Positions 41,904-53,800 of a DNA stretch of 64,000 bases are shown here, piece after piece; position 1 is the first letter of the stretch; each line of letters begins with the position of its first letter. This stretch comes from Asparagopsis taxiformis (lineage: Eukaryota; Rhodophyta; Florideophyceae; Bonnemaisoniales; Bonnemaisoniaceae): positions 30,403-94,402 of the forward strand of contig JALQPE010000345.1 in NCBI GenBank assembly GCA_030407315.1. The letters are read 5' to 3'. A program made the position numbers and the translations under genes. The notes under the pieces are model-generated. The model searched no databases and was not told the origin of the DNA. It saw only the letters and a program-made list of their open reading frames with translations.

Positions 41904-43144
41904 TGGATTGCCCTAGGGCATTTCGTCTCCGCGGTAGTGCACCACCTTCCCGCTTCTTTTAACGCCGTCAGGCGACCAGGAGTGGCCTTCCGCCCACCGG
42001 AAAAATGCTACCGACTGGGAGCGCTGTCGGTTCGGCACCCCCAGGCGGTCAACCGAGCCAACGCCCGTGGGCTTCTCAATCAGTCTCGACCGCAGCCGCA
42101 GGCGGTATAACAGTTGCGGAATCCACTGTGTGGGCAGCCACGCGTGGAGGCGACCACAATTCCCCGCGGGGATCCATCGCTCTAAGCACCAATTTAACCC
42201 TTGAGTGGGTTGAGGACGGCTACGGCCGATAAATCCCTCCAGTAGATAAAATCCAGCCGTCCCGGACCCCGCTCTACCACCCGCTACCGGGTTGGGAGAC
42301 AGGTGTCCGGGCTCCGAGGTATCGATCCACCTGACACAGCCCTCGGGCTACCATGATCGCACGAGACATCCACCTCGTTTAATCGGCGCTCTCACTCGTG
42401 AGTTCGAAGCCTGATCCCTATCTACTCATCCTCATTGTAAGTATAGTCTATCCCACAGGGCTAAGGTCCTACACTTACAACACGTGTGCTGAGATCACGC
42501 ATTTGACCATCACTGTATGGTAGCTTATATTATCATATGCCTATCGCCGCCGTGCGAAAGATTACAGGAGCAAACAATCGCCCCGCGCGATTTCATGACT
42601 GACATACAAGCTCTGTTAGTGTGTTTATATTTTAGCAGATACGATAAAAACGCTATTACCAACAGCTTGGCATATGTAGTTGACTGAAGCTTGTATGCTC
42701 AGAACCAAGAGTTAGTGCCGACCAACAGCGTTAGGTTCCCGACGCTACGATGACGCCATTCATCAGTATCCGCTACCCTAGCACTCTCACCATCGTAGTA
42801 TTGAATTATCTACCTATTGCTGAGCTGGCAGTTCACCTAGAGCGCAGAAGCGATACTGGCAGCTCACATGTAGCGCTGTGGTGCATGTATAAATGGGTCT
42901 CTATTTAGATGCTAGCAATAAGAAAAGGCACGCGAGAGGGAGCGAAGTGACCATGTGTTGAATCTATTCTGCCGACCTAACTTATATAGTGTTCCACCCT
43001 CCATCCCCATTCCACATGGAAGTTTTTTCATCTGTCGTCTGTGTCGCCCGTAGATTGTTCACCGCCCTGTTTTGGAAAATATTTTAAAAATTTACAATGA
43101 TAATGTGTGGAAGGAACAAAATGGATATCACCTGTTCGGGATGA
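41904..43144. other. No recognisable gene
   Basis: GC-rich to about 42400, then AT-richer. There are no frames of note. It is the other side of the old sequence into which the gypsy element inserted (27755-28432). Confidence 0.4.
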
Positions 43145-43149
43145 ATTAT

Positions 43150-43275
43150 TGTCGGATGATCATCCCAACATTACAGCATATCCAATTACAGTACACTAGC
43201 AAGAGTATTTAAACCGTCTCAAGGACGACGAACAGACAATAAAATGCATGAGCATGCAACGACGAACATTCAACA
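43150..43275 (+). repeat. 5' LTR of first copia element, 126 bp
   Basis: Starts TGTCGGATGATCATCCCAAC and ends TTCAACA. It contains a TATA-like GTATTTAAACC near 43205 and AATAAAA near 43240, so promoter and polyadenylation signal fit into a very short LTR. Confidence 0.9.
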
Positions 43276-43291
43276 GGTTATGAGCCCAGAC
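43276..43291 (+). promoter_or_regulatory. Primer binding site, half-tRNA type
   Basis: GGTTATGAGCCCAGAC directly follows the LTR. It is complementary to the anticodon stem-loop of initiator tRNA-Met, not to a tRNA 3' end. Drosophila copia uses such a cleaved initiator tRNA. Confidence 0.7.
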
Positions 43292-43523
43292 GTTTCCGAT
43301 CCACAACACAATCCCACCCTCCCACACCTCTGACACCATCAACAAGCCCCACTACAACATCGCCACAATACCGCCACCAACTACATTTAGCCCACGAGCT
43401 GAGCGCCGCACGCGCTACCACCTACTGCGCCAACGTCAACTTGAACTTGATCACCTTCCTCAGAACCTCCTCACCCAAGCCCTCCTTGAACTATCACCAA
43501 GCTCAACTCCTCCTTCCATCACC

Positions 43524-44200
43524 ATGACACAACCACCCTCTCCACCCAATCAACCTCTCACCGCACCCTACATACTCCCATCCCTTTCCCTCCCCACTCC
43601 CACCCATTTCGACATACCCCCACTCACCCACAACAACCTCTTACAATGGATCCACACTGTGGACAGCTTAGCAACTATCCACAATCTCCTTCCCTACCTT
43701 CATGGCCCACAACCGCCTACCCCTGACGATCCAATCGCTCTCCACGAACACCATCACAAAATCGCACTCACCAGGCTGCTCATACTCCCACACCTCTCAC
43801 AAGACATCCTCAAGACCATCAGCCCCACCCTCCTCAACAGCCCCCAACTATCCTCTATCACTACCTCAAGGACAAGTTATCAATAATACCTCCTCAACAT
43901 TCTGAAGCAAACCTCCGGCGACGAGCAAACGAGCTAAAGCACAAACCTGGAAGTCCTATCCAAAACTACATCGATCAGCATAATGAGCTACGTGACATCA
44001 TGTTACACTCCACATTCCCAAACATTGATGACGAACAAACAACCATACAATTCGTCCTAAATGGTTTGCATCACCTCCCCGAATGGTACTCTCTACTAAG
44101 AGAACTGGCCAACTTCCACAACTTTCACTACGGAAGACGTCCATCCACTAAGTCCATCCCTGGAACTCGTCTATAACATGCTTGTAGAGCATGAAAAAGC
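43524..44200 (+). pseudogene. gag: copia gag region, frame-broken
   Basis: ATG 43524 opens a Pro/Thr/His-rich Gag start (HFDIPPLTHNNLLQWIH). The frame stops at TAA 43884-43886, but the -1 frame continues from about 43860 with LYHYLKDKLSI, YIDQHNELRDIM and LNGLHHLPEWYSLL to a TAA near 44176. Gag of this type packages element RNA. A Cys/His cluster (CTLHGTATHSTLSC) follows near 44455-44500 in a further frame. Confidence 0.65.
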
Positions 44201-44588
44201 TACTCCCACACCCCACACTCCCTCATCACCACACCTAATTCCCTGACCGACATACCAATCGATCAACCCTCACACACCCCATTACCCCCCTCCGTCCCAA
44301 CCGCCTTATCAACCTAACACAACCCCCCTCCCCCACCACCAGTGGTACCCATCACTCCGAGCACAACACAAACCGAAATACACCTCAACACAACCAAGAC
44401 CCACGCTTGCCACACATATTCCCGCCCCGCATGGCTACCACGGCCAATGGTGTACCCTCCACGGCACCGCGACCCATTCAACCCTATCCTGCTACACCAG
44501 ACGAAATCTCCTTCAGAAACAAAATGCGCGCAACAACACGGCTCGTGCAACTCACAACGCACATGCCGTAGCCTCACTTCCCCAAAAC

Positions 44589-45512
44589 ATGGATCACTAC
44601 ACTCCGCACTATATGCACTCACCTATCCACAGCACCGAACCCCACTACGTCATCGCGCCTCACACACCACCGACCATATACCAATTACCACAGTCCTCCC
44701 ATGTGCCACCACTACCACAACAGAATGACGGCACCCACATATCATCCGATTACCAGCATGAACAAAATATGACAGACAGTACAATAAATGGCTCCTCCAC
44801 TTCTTCATACTTACTGGACTCTGGCGCTATACCGACGCATTTACGTCACCCACAACCGACTATGACCCCGCACACCAATCCCTCCATAACGGCCAACGGC
44901 GACCCTGCGTTCACAACACATCAAGGACCAGCCACCATCCGTGTTAACAACGACACAATATTCAACATACCTCAAGCAGTATGTCTCCCCAACGCCCCTC
45001 ACAACCTCCTTTCAGTAGGCCAGCTCACATCCAATCACGATGTTGTTTTCCAAAAACAAGCTGCATACATAACGAGGCCACAACCTCCTCCACCCCCAGG
45101 GATCACCCAAGCCAAAGCCACAAGACGAAACGGGCTTTACTTCCTCACTACTATTCGTGGCATCAAGCGCAAACGCGACCACTCACATACTACCAAAAGA
45201 CCCCCCACCACCCACGTTATCTCACAATGTCATGGCATACGCACTCTTCGACCGCCGGATTCCTCTGGCAAACCCCCTACACAACCGCGGAACACACCCC
45301 AGAGTCCATACACCACACCACCGTGTCCAAACCATTCCGCGCTGCAACACGCAATACCGCACGCACTAAAAACCGCGTTTCCCATATCCCGCCTAGTAAT
45401 TTTCGTCAACCTCCCAGCAAGCGTCTATCCCCTCCACAAAGAACCATCCTCAACCCCAATCCCTCATCATGCAGAACAAATACGCAACAACCGACCACCG
45501 CGATACAGGTAA
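44589..45512 (+). pseudogene. copia Gag C-terminus and aspartic protease
   Basis: Contains the protease active site SYLLDSGAIPTHLRH (catalytic Asp in DSGA) at residues ~75-90 and PHNLLSVGQL at ~135, the usual retropepsin-to-pre-integrase landmarks. It matures Gag-Pol. The frame is lost again by 45512, and the segment to about 45640 continues in another frame. Confidence 0.75.
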
Positions 45513-45662
45513 ACCGCACCACACCAACTGCTAGACCACCCTCACCATCCCCGTCAACTAAACCTTTTTCGATACCCTCCCAACCCACCCCTTCCCGGTC
45601 TCTTCCACGAACACAAAACATCGCCCCTGCCACACACACACACTAACAAGACACTTCAAACA

Positions 45663-47041
45663 ATGCCCACACAGCACGTCACACCTTCAATTGTACTACA
45701 AAAACCACACACACGCACTGTCCAAGACTATCATAAATGGCACCTTCGTCTTGGCCACTTACACCCCTCACGCATCCATCAACTAGCCATCAAAGGACTT
45801 GTCACTGGCCTCCCCAATACCTTGAAAGAACCACCCCCAAAATTACCTGCACTGGATGCGCAGTTGGTAAACAAGTTTCAGCCCCTTTCCATTCTAGACC
45901 ACGTATAGCCTCCCTTTGTTCCCACATCCACACTGACATATGCGGGCCATTTCGAGTCGAATCCCTCGACAAAAACCTATACTTCGCAACATTCATAGAC
46001 GAATTCAGCCGATACCTCCATGTTCACATTGCACCACGCAAAAATCTGGCGGCAGCATACATCAAAGACTTCATATCACATATACACCACACTACCCCAT
46101 ATCGCATAACTGACATCACCATGGACAATGGCCGCGAATACTTCTCCAAATATCTTCAAACCTTCTACAACCAAAATCATGTTGCTACGCACCCCACCAC
46201 ACCCTATACACCGCAAGAGAATTCCTTAGCCGAAAGAGTCAACCGAACTCTTCTAGAAACTGTCCGCTCAATGCTCCACTCATCCAAATTGCCACACCAC
46301 CTCTGGGATTATGCACTACGCGCCGCCACTGAGCATCACAATCACGACCCCCATTCAGCCCATGGCCAAACTCCCATATCACTCTGGACTAATTCCATTC
46401 CCGACGTCTCAAATTTTCTCCTATTTGGCCAATATGGTTTCGTCTACAACCGCCAGCCCCTCACCAAACTGCAATCCAGAGCGACATTAATGCAATACTT
46501 AGGTCGTTATGATGCCAATCACTGCTATGTATACGACAAATCTACCTGCACAGTGTCACGATGCAGGGTTCACGACTTCAAGCTGTATGATCCACATACC
46601 GACCCGACTAAAACGGTACCAACCCATCCACACACATACCAAGCACATCATACAGCACAAATTATTCCGGCCCCCACGTTTACATCACCCAAAACACTCT
46701 CTGAAGCCCTCAATGCGCCCGATAGTGCGGAATGGGCAAAGTCATGTAACGCAGAACTCGATAACCTCGAACATAGAGGCACGATTACATATGTTCCACG
46801 CTCCTCGCTACCACCAACAACCAAAATTCTCCCCTACAAAACAGTGCTAAAAACTAAGACAGATTCTAATGGCAACCCCATATCCAGAAAACACGCTGCA
46901 ACGTTCGCGGCGACCTCCAGAAACCGCATGAACATTACGACCCTGATTCCATATCCTCCCCCTTCGCAGATCGTGATGCCATACGCGTCGCTCTCGCATT
47001 GGCCGCTGCACACGGATATGAAGCGCACCATTGGGATTTAG
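45663..47041 (+). pseudogene. copia integrase region
   Basis: HKWHLRLGHLHPSRIHQL (pre-integrase HH) lies in one frame, 45663-45908. The partner cysteines in TCTGCAVGK and the DDE core follow in the +2 frame from 45737: HTDICGPF, ITMDNGREYF and TPYTPQENSLAERVNRTL. It then runs to the start of RT near 47000, where the frame shifts again. Confidence 0.75.
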
Positions 47042-48363
47042 AAGCAGCGTTTCTCCACGAATCATTCAACGACTCCCAGACAATATACATTCATCAGCCC
47101 CCGCGCTTCGATGGAACCATAAAGTATCCCGGCTGCGTTGGCAAACTCACTGGAAATATGTACGGCGCACGTCTGGCATGCCACATATTCTCTCAAGGAC
47201 TCTCTAAACACCTTCAGCTGACCAACTTCACTCGACTTTCAAGTGACAGAAGCACGTATTTATTAACGTCAACAACTGACACACGCAAATTCGTATTCTT
47301 CGTCATCACCGTGGATGATTTCCTAGTCATTTCCAATGACTCCGAACTACGCGACCACGCAAAAAAACATATTCAAACCAAGTATCTCCTTAAAGACTTG
47401 GGCCCAGTCGATCACATACTGGGATGGAAAGTAGTACGCACACCCGAGTCTATAACTATCTCACAGCCAGCCTATATATCACAAATACTTCACAAGTTCG
47501 GTATGGAAAACTGCAAACCGGCATCAAAACCAATGGCATCCACATTACTATCCCAAACAGACAATGACAAACCCCTGGACACAAAGATACACAACTATCA
47601 CGGACTTATCGGCAGTCTGCGATATTTGGCTGACTCAACTCGGCCAGATATTGCATTCATCACCGACTACCTTGGTCGTTTTGCACACAAACCAAAACAA
47701 TCTCAGTGGACTGCTGCAATACGAGTCCTTCAATACCTAAGCGGCACGAAAGAACAAGGCATATCCTACTCCTCAAAACACACATCAAACCTCGAGTCAT
47801 ATTCAGACAGCGATTTCGCAGCCTGTGCCGACACAAAACGGTCCACAACTGGAACATATATAACTTATAATGGCTCACCTATAGCATGGCAATCAAAACG
47901 CCAACGATTCATCGCACCCAGCACATGGGCAGCCGAGTACGTGGCTGGCTATCACACCGGACAACATGTCCTATGCATCAGAAACCTACTGGCCGACCTC
48001 CGACATCCCGAAAACAATCCAACCACAATTTACATGGACAACATGAGTGCCATTACAACAGCAAACACGGACCACCCTACGCCTAAATCAAAACACCTTG
48101 ACGTCAAATACCACTTCCTGAAAGAACTCACTACCCGCAAACAAGTCAAACTAGAATATACACCGTCACAAAAGAATGCAGCAGACATGCTCACAAAAGC
48201 GTTAAAGCCGGCTCAATATCGCCACAATATCTCACAACTCCGACTCTCGCCGGACACGGCGCGCGGCGACTGTCGGATGATCAAACCTTCTCCGCACCGT
48301 GCCCACCAAGACTCGTCGGATGATCATCCCAACATTACAGCATATCCAATTACAGTACACTAG
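46999..48363 (+). CDS. copia reverse transcriptase and RNase H
   Basis: 454 codons without a break. RT motifs: HHWDLEAAFLHESF (first catalytic Asp) and FFVITVDDFLVIS (VDD catalytic pair in place of the usual YVDD). RNase H: YSDSDFAACADTKRSTTG, STWAAEYVAGYH and YMDNMSAI, then TPSQKNAADMLTKAL. Translation ends inside the 3' LTR at 48361-48363. No ATG at the start of RT, because it is the C-terminal part of a polyprotein. Confidence 0.8.
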   Translation: MAAAHGYEAHHWDLEAAFLHESFNDSQTIYIHQPPRFDGTIKYPGCVGKLTGNMYGARLACHIFSQGLSKHLQLTNFTRLSSDRSTYLLTSTTDTRKFVFFVITVDDFLVISNDSELRDHAKKHIQTKYLLKDLGPVDHILGWKVVRTPESITISQPAYISQILHKFGMENCKPASKPMASTLLSQTDNDKPLDTKIHNYHGLIGSLRYLADSTRPDIAFITDYLGRFAHKPKQSQWTAAIRVLQYLSGTKEQGISYSSKHTSNLESYSDSDFAACADTKRSTTGTYITYNGSPIAWQSKRQRFIAPSTWAAEYVAGYHTGQHVLCIRNLLADLRHPENNPTTIYMDNMSAITTANTDHPTPKSKHLDVKYHFLKELTTRKQVKLEYTPSQKNAADMLTKALKPAQYRHNISQLRLSPDTARGDCRMIKPSPHRAHQDSSDDHPNITAYPITVH

Positions 48364-48439
48364 CAAGAGTATTTAAACCGTCTCAAGGACGACGAACAGA
48401 CAATAAAATGCATGAGCATGCAACGACGAACATTCAACA
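48314..48439 (+). repeat. 3' LTR of first copia element, 126 bp
   Basis: Matches the 5' LTR base for base except the first position. No clear polypurine tract precedes it. Confidence 0.9.
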
Positions 48440-48505
48440 ATTATCGCACTCCCCTTCTAACGACGTGATTAGACTAAATCCAAAGAAAAACAAAACGTTT
48501 TGAAT

Positions 48506-48697
48506 TTACCAGAATTTTATCGTATCAGAAGCATACATGTTTCTGTTGGATTGTTGTCGCCACACAGCTACACCTTCGGAAATTATACGTAATCCACCGC
48601 CGCCGACGTCGTTCAGAGTTAACTCGCCAGGGACGACTGGATCGTTATCAGTTTCTGAGTTTGACCGCGGATTTGTTATATTCTTATTTGTTGACAT
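48506..48697 (-). CDS. Small hypothetical protein, 63 residues
   Basis: ATG-started frame MSTNKNITNPRSNSETD ending SDTIKFW. It is hydrophilic with a GGGG turn and one short helix-prone part. No family recognised. It could be a small gene, a 5' exon or chance. Confidence 0.25.
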   Translation of the reverse strand: MSTNKNITNPRSNSETDNDPVVPGELTLNDVGGGGLRIISEGVAVWRQQSNRNMYASDTIKFW

Positions 48698-50084
48698 CTT
48701 AAAACTTCAGAAGAAACCCCAGAAATGTCCCGGGAGCTGAAATCCCGCTTGAAGGCATATGCGCGCTCCAAATGATAGTTCGTCTTGTTCATTCTAATGC
48801 ATAACCATAGCGATCGATCGACCGTCTGGAAATTTGTAGTTCGAACTATGATCTGAAAGCCATCAAAGTACATCCTCAACGAATTCTTCTCCGAGTTCCA
48901 ACAGTGCCAAAAGGACGTCTCCGGCTGCCAGTGAGTGATTCACTCGTCATCATGAGTGGTGAAGATGGACGGAATTGGAGGCCAGAGCTTGACACGTTGA
49001 CCGAAGTCTACTGCGATTTAAGAAATATATATTTTCCTGCGTGACATCGGGTGTCTGTACATTTTGTGTGCAGTCCATGTGATCTATTATGGAAAGAAAT
49101 TGCTTGGAGAGGGAGAGACAATAAGTATCCACAGTACTCGTCGGTTTCTCACAAGAAAACATTTCATTCCTTCTGTAATTTCCATTACCCCGATTTTATG
49201 TAAAATTTATACTGGATTTGTCAGCACCATCTCTTTCGGCTCTGCGCCGACCGTGACCAAAGACGATTCGGACACGTCTACTTTCCCCTCACCCAGTCCA
49301 TCTACAACTTGCAGTATGCAGTACCCCCTTCTTATTGTACGTTGTGCGTTACAATCATTCATTCTATTTGCCACTAGAAAAATTCCGTGATGCAAGGACC
49401 ACACTCACCGCTTGTAGAATCGAGGTGTCAAATGTTCTACAGCACTGTAATCAGGCACGATGGATGGTGTCATACGAACTTTTGCGGTTAAACGTGAGGA
49501 AGTACGTAACTTAATCTTTGCAGAAACGCAGGATATCATGTAAGAACAAAATAGATAATTCAAGTCGGTCCTTGCTCTGGCCACTGCTGCCCGAAATTCA
49601 CACGTTTGACGAAATCAATGGCCACATTCTGAGCGACATGGGCTGCCATACTTAGCGTGACCACGATTTCTTGGTTTCATCAGCATATAATGTTTCAAAA
49701 ACGAGCGCAATGCCCTACTTTCTCCATCTGTTAGATACTTTTTTGCACTTTGCTTGCACTCTCATTATTTTATCACCTTTTGGCAAGTTATTAAGGTTGA
49801 ATGCTTCCATGCCATGCCGCAACATTCAGTATTGAGAAAATGTTCAAGTCTTCCTCATCACCATTTTCTAACTTTTAAAACACACACAGATTGTACACAA
49901 AATGACCAGAAGCTTACCCTTTCGCACAATATATTGGTACGTTTGTACCATTCAAATGAGGAACATATGATTATGACAAACACTGAAGTTTTCTTACAGT
50001 ATTCAAGCCTCCGAAGAAAGGCAATCAGCTCAGTATCCAAAGTTGCCAATGATGCATGTCATTGTGTGTGGCTGTAATAATACA

Positions 50085-50318
50085 TTACACCATCTGAATA
50101 TATAATTGCAGTGCTACCTGAGCTAGAAACCTCACGATGGTCAGCAATGTGAAAGGATTTGGCGAAGTCTTAGTAAAGGCATGTGCAGCTCTTGAAACAT
50201 TCAACAGAATCAACCCAGAAAAAATGTTGCTTGCCGAAATATATATATCTCCAGGTGTACTTTTGTCCAGAGCGTAGCGTACGCCAGGCACAGGAATGCG
50301 CTTCCTCAAAAACCCTCC
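50085..50318 (-). CDS. Hypothetical membrane-like exon
   Basis: Open frame reading IPVPGVRYALDKSTPGDIYI, then two moderately hydrophobic stretches (FSGLILLNVS and LLTIVRFLAQVALQLYI) to a stop. There is no ATG; a possible splice acceptor GGGTACAG precedes it. No family recognised. Confidence 0.25.
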   Translation of the reverse strand, partial: GGFLRKRIPVPGVRYALDKSTPGDIYISASNIFSGLILLNVSRAAHAFTKTSPNPFTLLTIVRFLAQVALQLYIQMV

Positions 50319-50817
50319 TGTACCCGTATGTTGGATGTTTCATCTGTTTCTTCTGAAGTCTACCCACTGAGCTTGACACAGCGCTTGTATGTTTTCTGTG
50401 CTCTGTACCTTCCAAACCTATCTCAACAACAAAGCAGTACGCCATCTTTGAACTTTCCATGGAAGGAAATGGTCTGTGCCGCGAAGAGTCATAAAAGTTA
50501 CAAACTGAAAACCTTGCGCCATGCTGGAATTCTCACCGAACTCAACAGCACGGGCTGCGCAAGAGTAAAATTTTGAGACGTTCAACCGAGAAGAATAGGA
50601 AACAAGCCAGTAATATGAAACTCGAGCTCAGAACAGTTTCACGCACTTTCCATATCATGCACATACTGTCTAAGTTTTAACTTTTCTGCGCAAACACGCG
50701 ATTGATTTTATGCTCTAGTCTACTAGTACTCTGCTGCCGGAAGAAACCTACGTGCACTTGTGGCTAACTACAGTCCTCTATCGGATACGATTAGATTGCA
50801 ACGCTTAAGAAGGAAAC

Positions 50818-53800
50818 TTACACAGACATGTACAGAACAGCTTCTGAGAGGGACTGCCTTTCTCCCTCAAGGGTGTGTACAGACAAGGACACCAGTCCTC
50901 CCTGTGGATTGGCTGGTATAGAGCATGAAATCTGAGTGTTTGAACTAATGATTACATGGCATGGAAGGTCACCCACGAAGACAGATGGCAATAGTCCGAA
51001 ATTGTTCCCGCCAACAACAATTAAAGTACCTCCAGCTCTTCCATGTCGCATCGGAGCAGCTCCAGAAATGAAAAGCCCTGCCTTTGCGCCTTGAACTGGT
51101 CGAAGAACAAGGATGTTATTCATTGTCAGTCGAGGAAAAATCAAGTCCCCTTGTGCATTCTCCACAAATGTTATTCCACCTGAACTAGAGATAACTTCTG
51201 GTGGACTTGTGCGAGTGTTTCCACTCACTCCAAGCCTGTACGTTCGCCCATTTCTGAAGGTAGACAATATTAAGTCCCCGCGAAGAGCACCACAAAAGTG
51301 GTTGGATCTGTACTGTCGAATTGCTGTGACGGAACTCGTGAGCAAAGTAATCGGCCTTCTGTAATTTGCTGGAGGATCTTCGTCAGCAAAAGTCCTGTCG
51401 GATAGTGGATCGATGTATGCACATTCACTGGGCACATCCCTTTGAATATTCGCATGACCGTAAAAGCTTCCTGGAACAACATTCAACACCTTGTCCATTC
51501 TTGCGATGGAGAAGTTACAATCTCCGCGTTGAACCATACCCGGCCAGTCCACTCTTTCTCCCCTCACCATCGCTGCTGCTCTCTCCTCATTGAAATCAGC
51601 ACACGTCGTTGCAACATTTCCGAATCCGCAATTGGGACCTTGATCTGTTCCATAAATTTCCTCAGTCTGGGCCATTGTGAGAGAAAACATGTTGCGTAGT
51701 CCAGAGGCATAAACGTCTACATCCCCTGAAATTTGTCTTGCCCTCCTGGGCTCTGTGTCGTCGCTGTATTTGATATCGCCATCAAAGAATATCCCCTTGC
51801 TTAGTTTCGCAACTAACACGGCACCTGAGAGCTGAGTCTCCCATATTCCTCCTAGTCTGTATCCTGGGAGACCAGCATTTGTAGACCCTCCAACTGAAAT
51901 CAATAGATCACCATTCTGGAGAAATTCAAGGCCATTAACAGAATGATCGTGGTTTGATACAGGAAGGTTGCTCACAATTCGCTTGTCATAGATAAGACAA
52001 ACTGAAGCATCACTTGGGTCGCTTCCTGGTCTCAACCTTTCCACGGCTCCGTTTCTCCAGGCCCCAAGATTGTCGGGGCTTATTCTCCGTCGAGCAAACC
52101 AAAAGAGCGTACTCGCAGATACGTAGGGGCGAAGTTCCCTATCGCGAGGATCGAATGTGATTCCGAGAATATCACGAACTGATGGTGTCTCGACACCATT
52201 TACTCTCCTCACGAAATTAGGATCCGAAATAGATGTGTTCTTTGAGTAGCAGTGAGAGGTGATTACCAATGTGTCTGCGTTGTAACCCAGCACCTGAACG
52301 GTTCCTCCCAATGTCCCGATATAAATTCTTCCATCTTGACCAAAGGCTGAACATGTCGGAGATTGAAGTGTATCAACTGATTCTCCAGTGGAAGTCGTCA
52401 GTTCTGTCTCTTCAAATCCGACTGCATCACACATACTGGCAAACTCGAAGAAGAGAGCATTGCTCACAGCCCCTGTACTACTGGACACGATAATAGAAAC
52501 GACATTCTCACTCGCAGCCGGAAGAGAACGGAAAGAGAATTGTGTATCTGTTGCCCCAGATAACACTTGCACACGCCGTCCGCCAAAAGTTACAGACAGA
52601 GGCTGGTATAGACCAAAACCTGTTACAACCAATCTATCATTTCCGCGTGTTGTTCCTTCATGAGGCGAAACAGAACTTAGGATCGGAAGAACAGTCTTCT
52701 GATCGTGAGAAATCATCTGGTTTGAAGGTATGGCACCATTCAACCTAAAGGTCAATCTAGGTATGGTTGCAATGGAGGTGCGCAAGTACACGACCTCGAA
52801 TGCTGTCAAACCAAAAGACAGAGAAGTTGTAGCTTCTGCTACAGCTCTCGAATCTACTAAGAGGTCGCCCCCCTTGAAGATTTGTGCATCGCCAGAACCG
52901 GATGTATCTATCGAGATTATTGCTGCAGGGTTTTCTTCATTCACTTCAAGGAAGAACTGGCATCTTACAGCAAACAGTGTTTCGTCAAAACTGAACTGTG
53001 GAAATCCGAGAGAAGAGCTGAGTGATATTGCAGCAAAGACAGGCTTTGGGTCATTGTTCAAAGCTCCACCGATGGGAAGTTGCTCTAGTCCGTTGTAGTA
53101 ATAGCAATATTGCCCGGCTTGAATAGTTCCCACAACAGTTATGGAGGTCTCTGCTTCATCCGTTGCGCAAGATTCGTCAACCACTGCCAACTTCAGACGA
53201 GTCGTCCCAAGTGGAAACCTGAAAGAGAATATTGCATTGCTTGACATTAATTCGCCCGTTTCCACATTGGTCCACTCATAACTAATAATTTCCCCAAGCT
53301 TGTTGGAACTGTCCACAAAGTGAGTATGACTTCCAATCTTCCCATTGACTGTGACTTCAACAAATCCAACACCAAATCTGTCAACATAAGAAGTGCTCCC
53401 CCCGCCATTGACTCTAGGTGGGTAGGAACCTGGTACAGCATGAGCCGAATGATCTGAGCTGACCTCTCCTTCAACTGGGATGCATCTTGCTCGATTAGAG
53501 ACTATTCGCAGGTATTGAAGCTGAGCGAAGCCGACCACGCTCGCAAGACGGATGGAGAGTGGTTGAATGTTGACGGAGCCAATGGAATACGGAATAGTCA
53601 CCTCATGTGATGTGTGACAGCCGACAGCAGCAAAAATATCAAAACCCTCAAGTTGCAACTGGCCATTAATGAAAACATTAAACACTCGTCTGCCGACTTC
53701 AAAACAATTTTCTGGCGTGGAGTTTTCCATAAATCCTAAAGTTATATCGTACGCCCCAGGAGCGAGATCAAAAGAGTAAGTGAAGTCGAATCCAACTCGG

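Larger units (their letters stand above)
43150..48439 (+). mobile_element. Ty1/copia retrotransposon with 126-bp LTRs, 5,290 bp
   Basis: LTRs 43150-43275 and 48314-48439 are almost identical; only the first base differs (T against C). They are flanked by the duplication ATTAT (43145-43149 and 48440-48444). Domain order protease, integrase, RT, RNase H identifies copia. The reading frame is broken in several places although the LTRs indicate a very recent insertion. Confidence 0.9.
48445..50817. other. Mostly unassigned DNA between copia element and secreted-protein gene
   Basis: Two short minus-strand frames are worth noting and are listed separately. Otherwise AT-rich sequence without repeats or genes that I recognise. 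Confidence 0.4.

Noticed and set aside
42240..42420. Ribosomal or tRNA gene
   Set aside because: GC-rich with short inverted repeats but no cloverleaf or conserved rRNA block that I can recognise.
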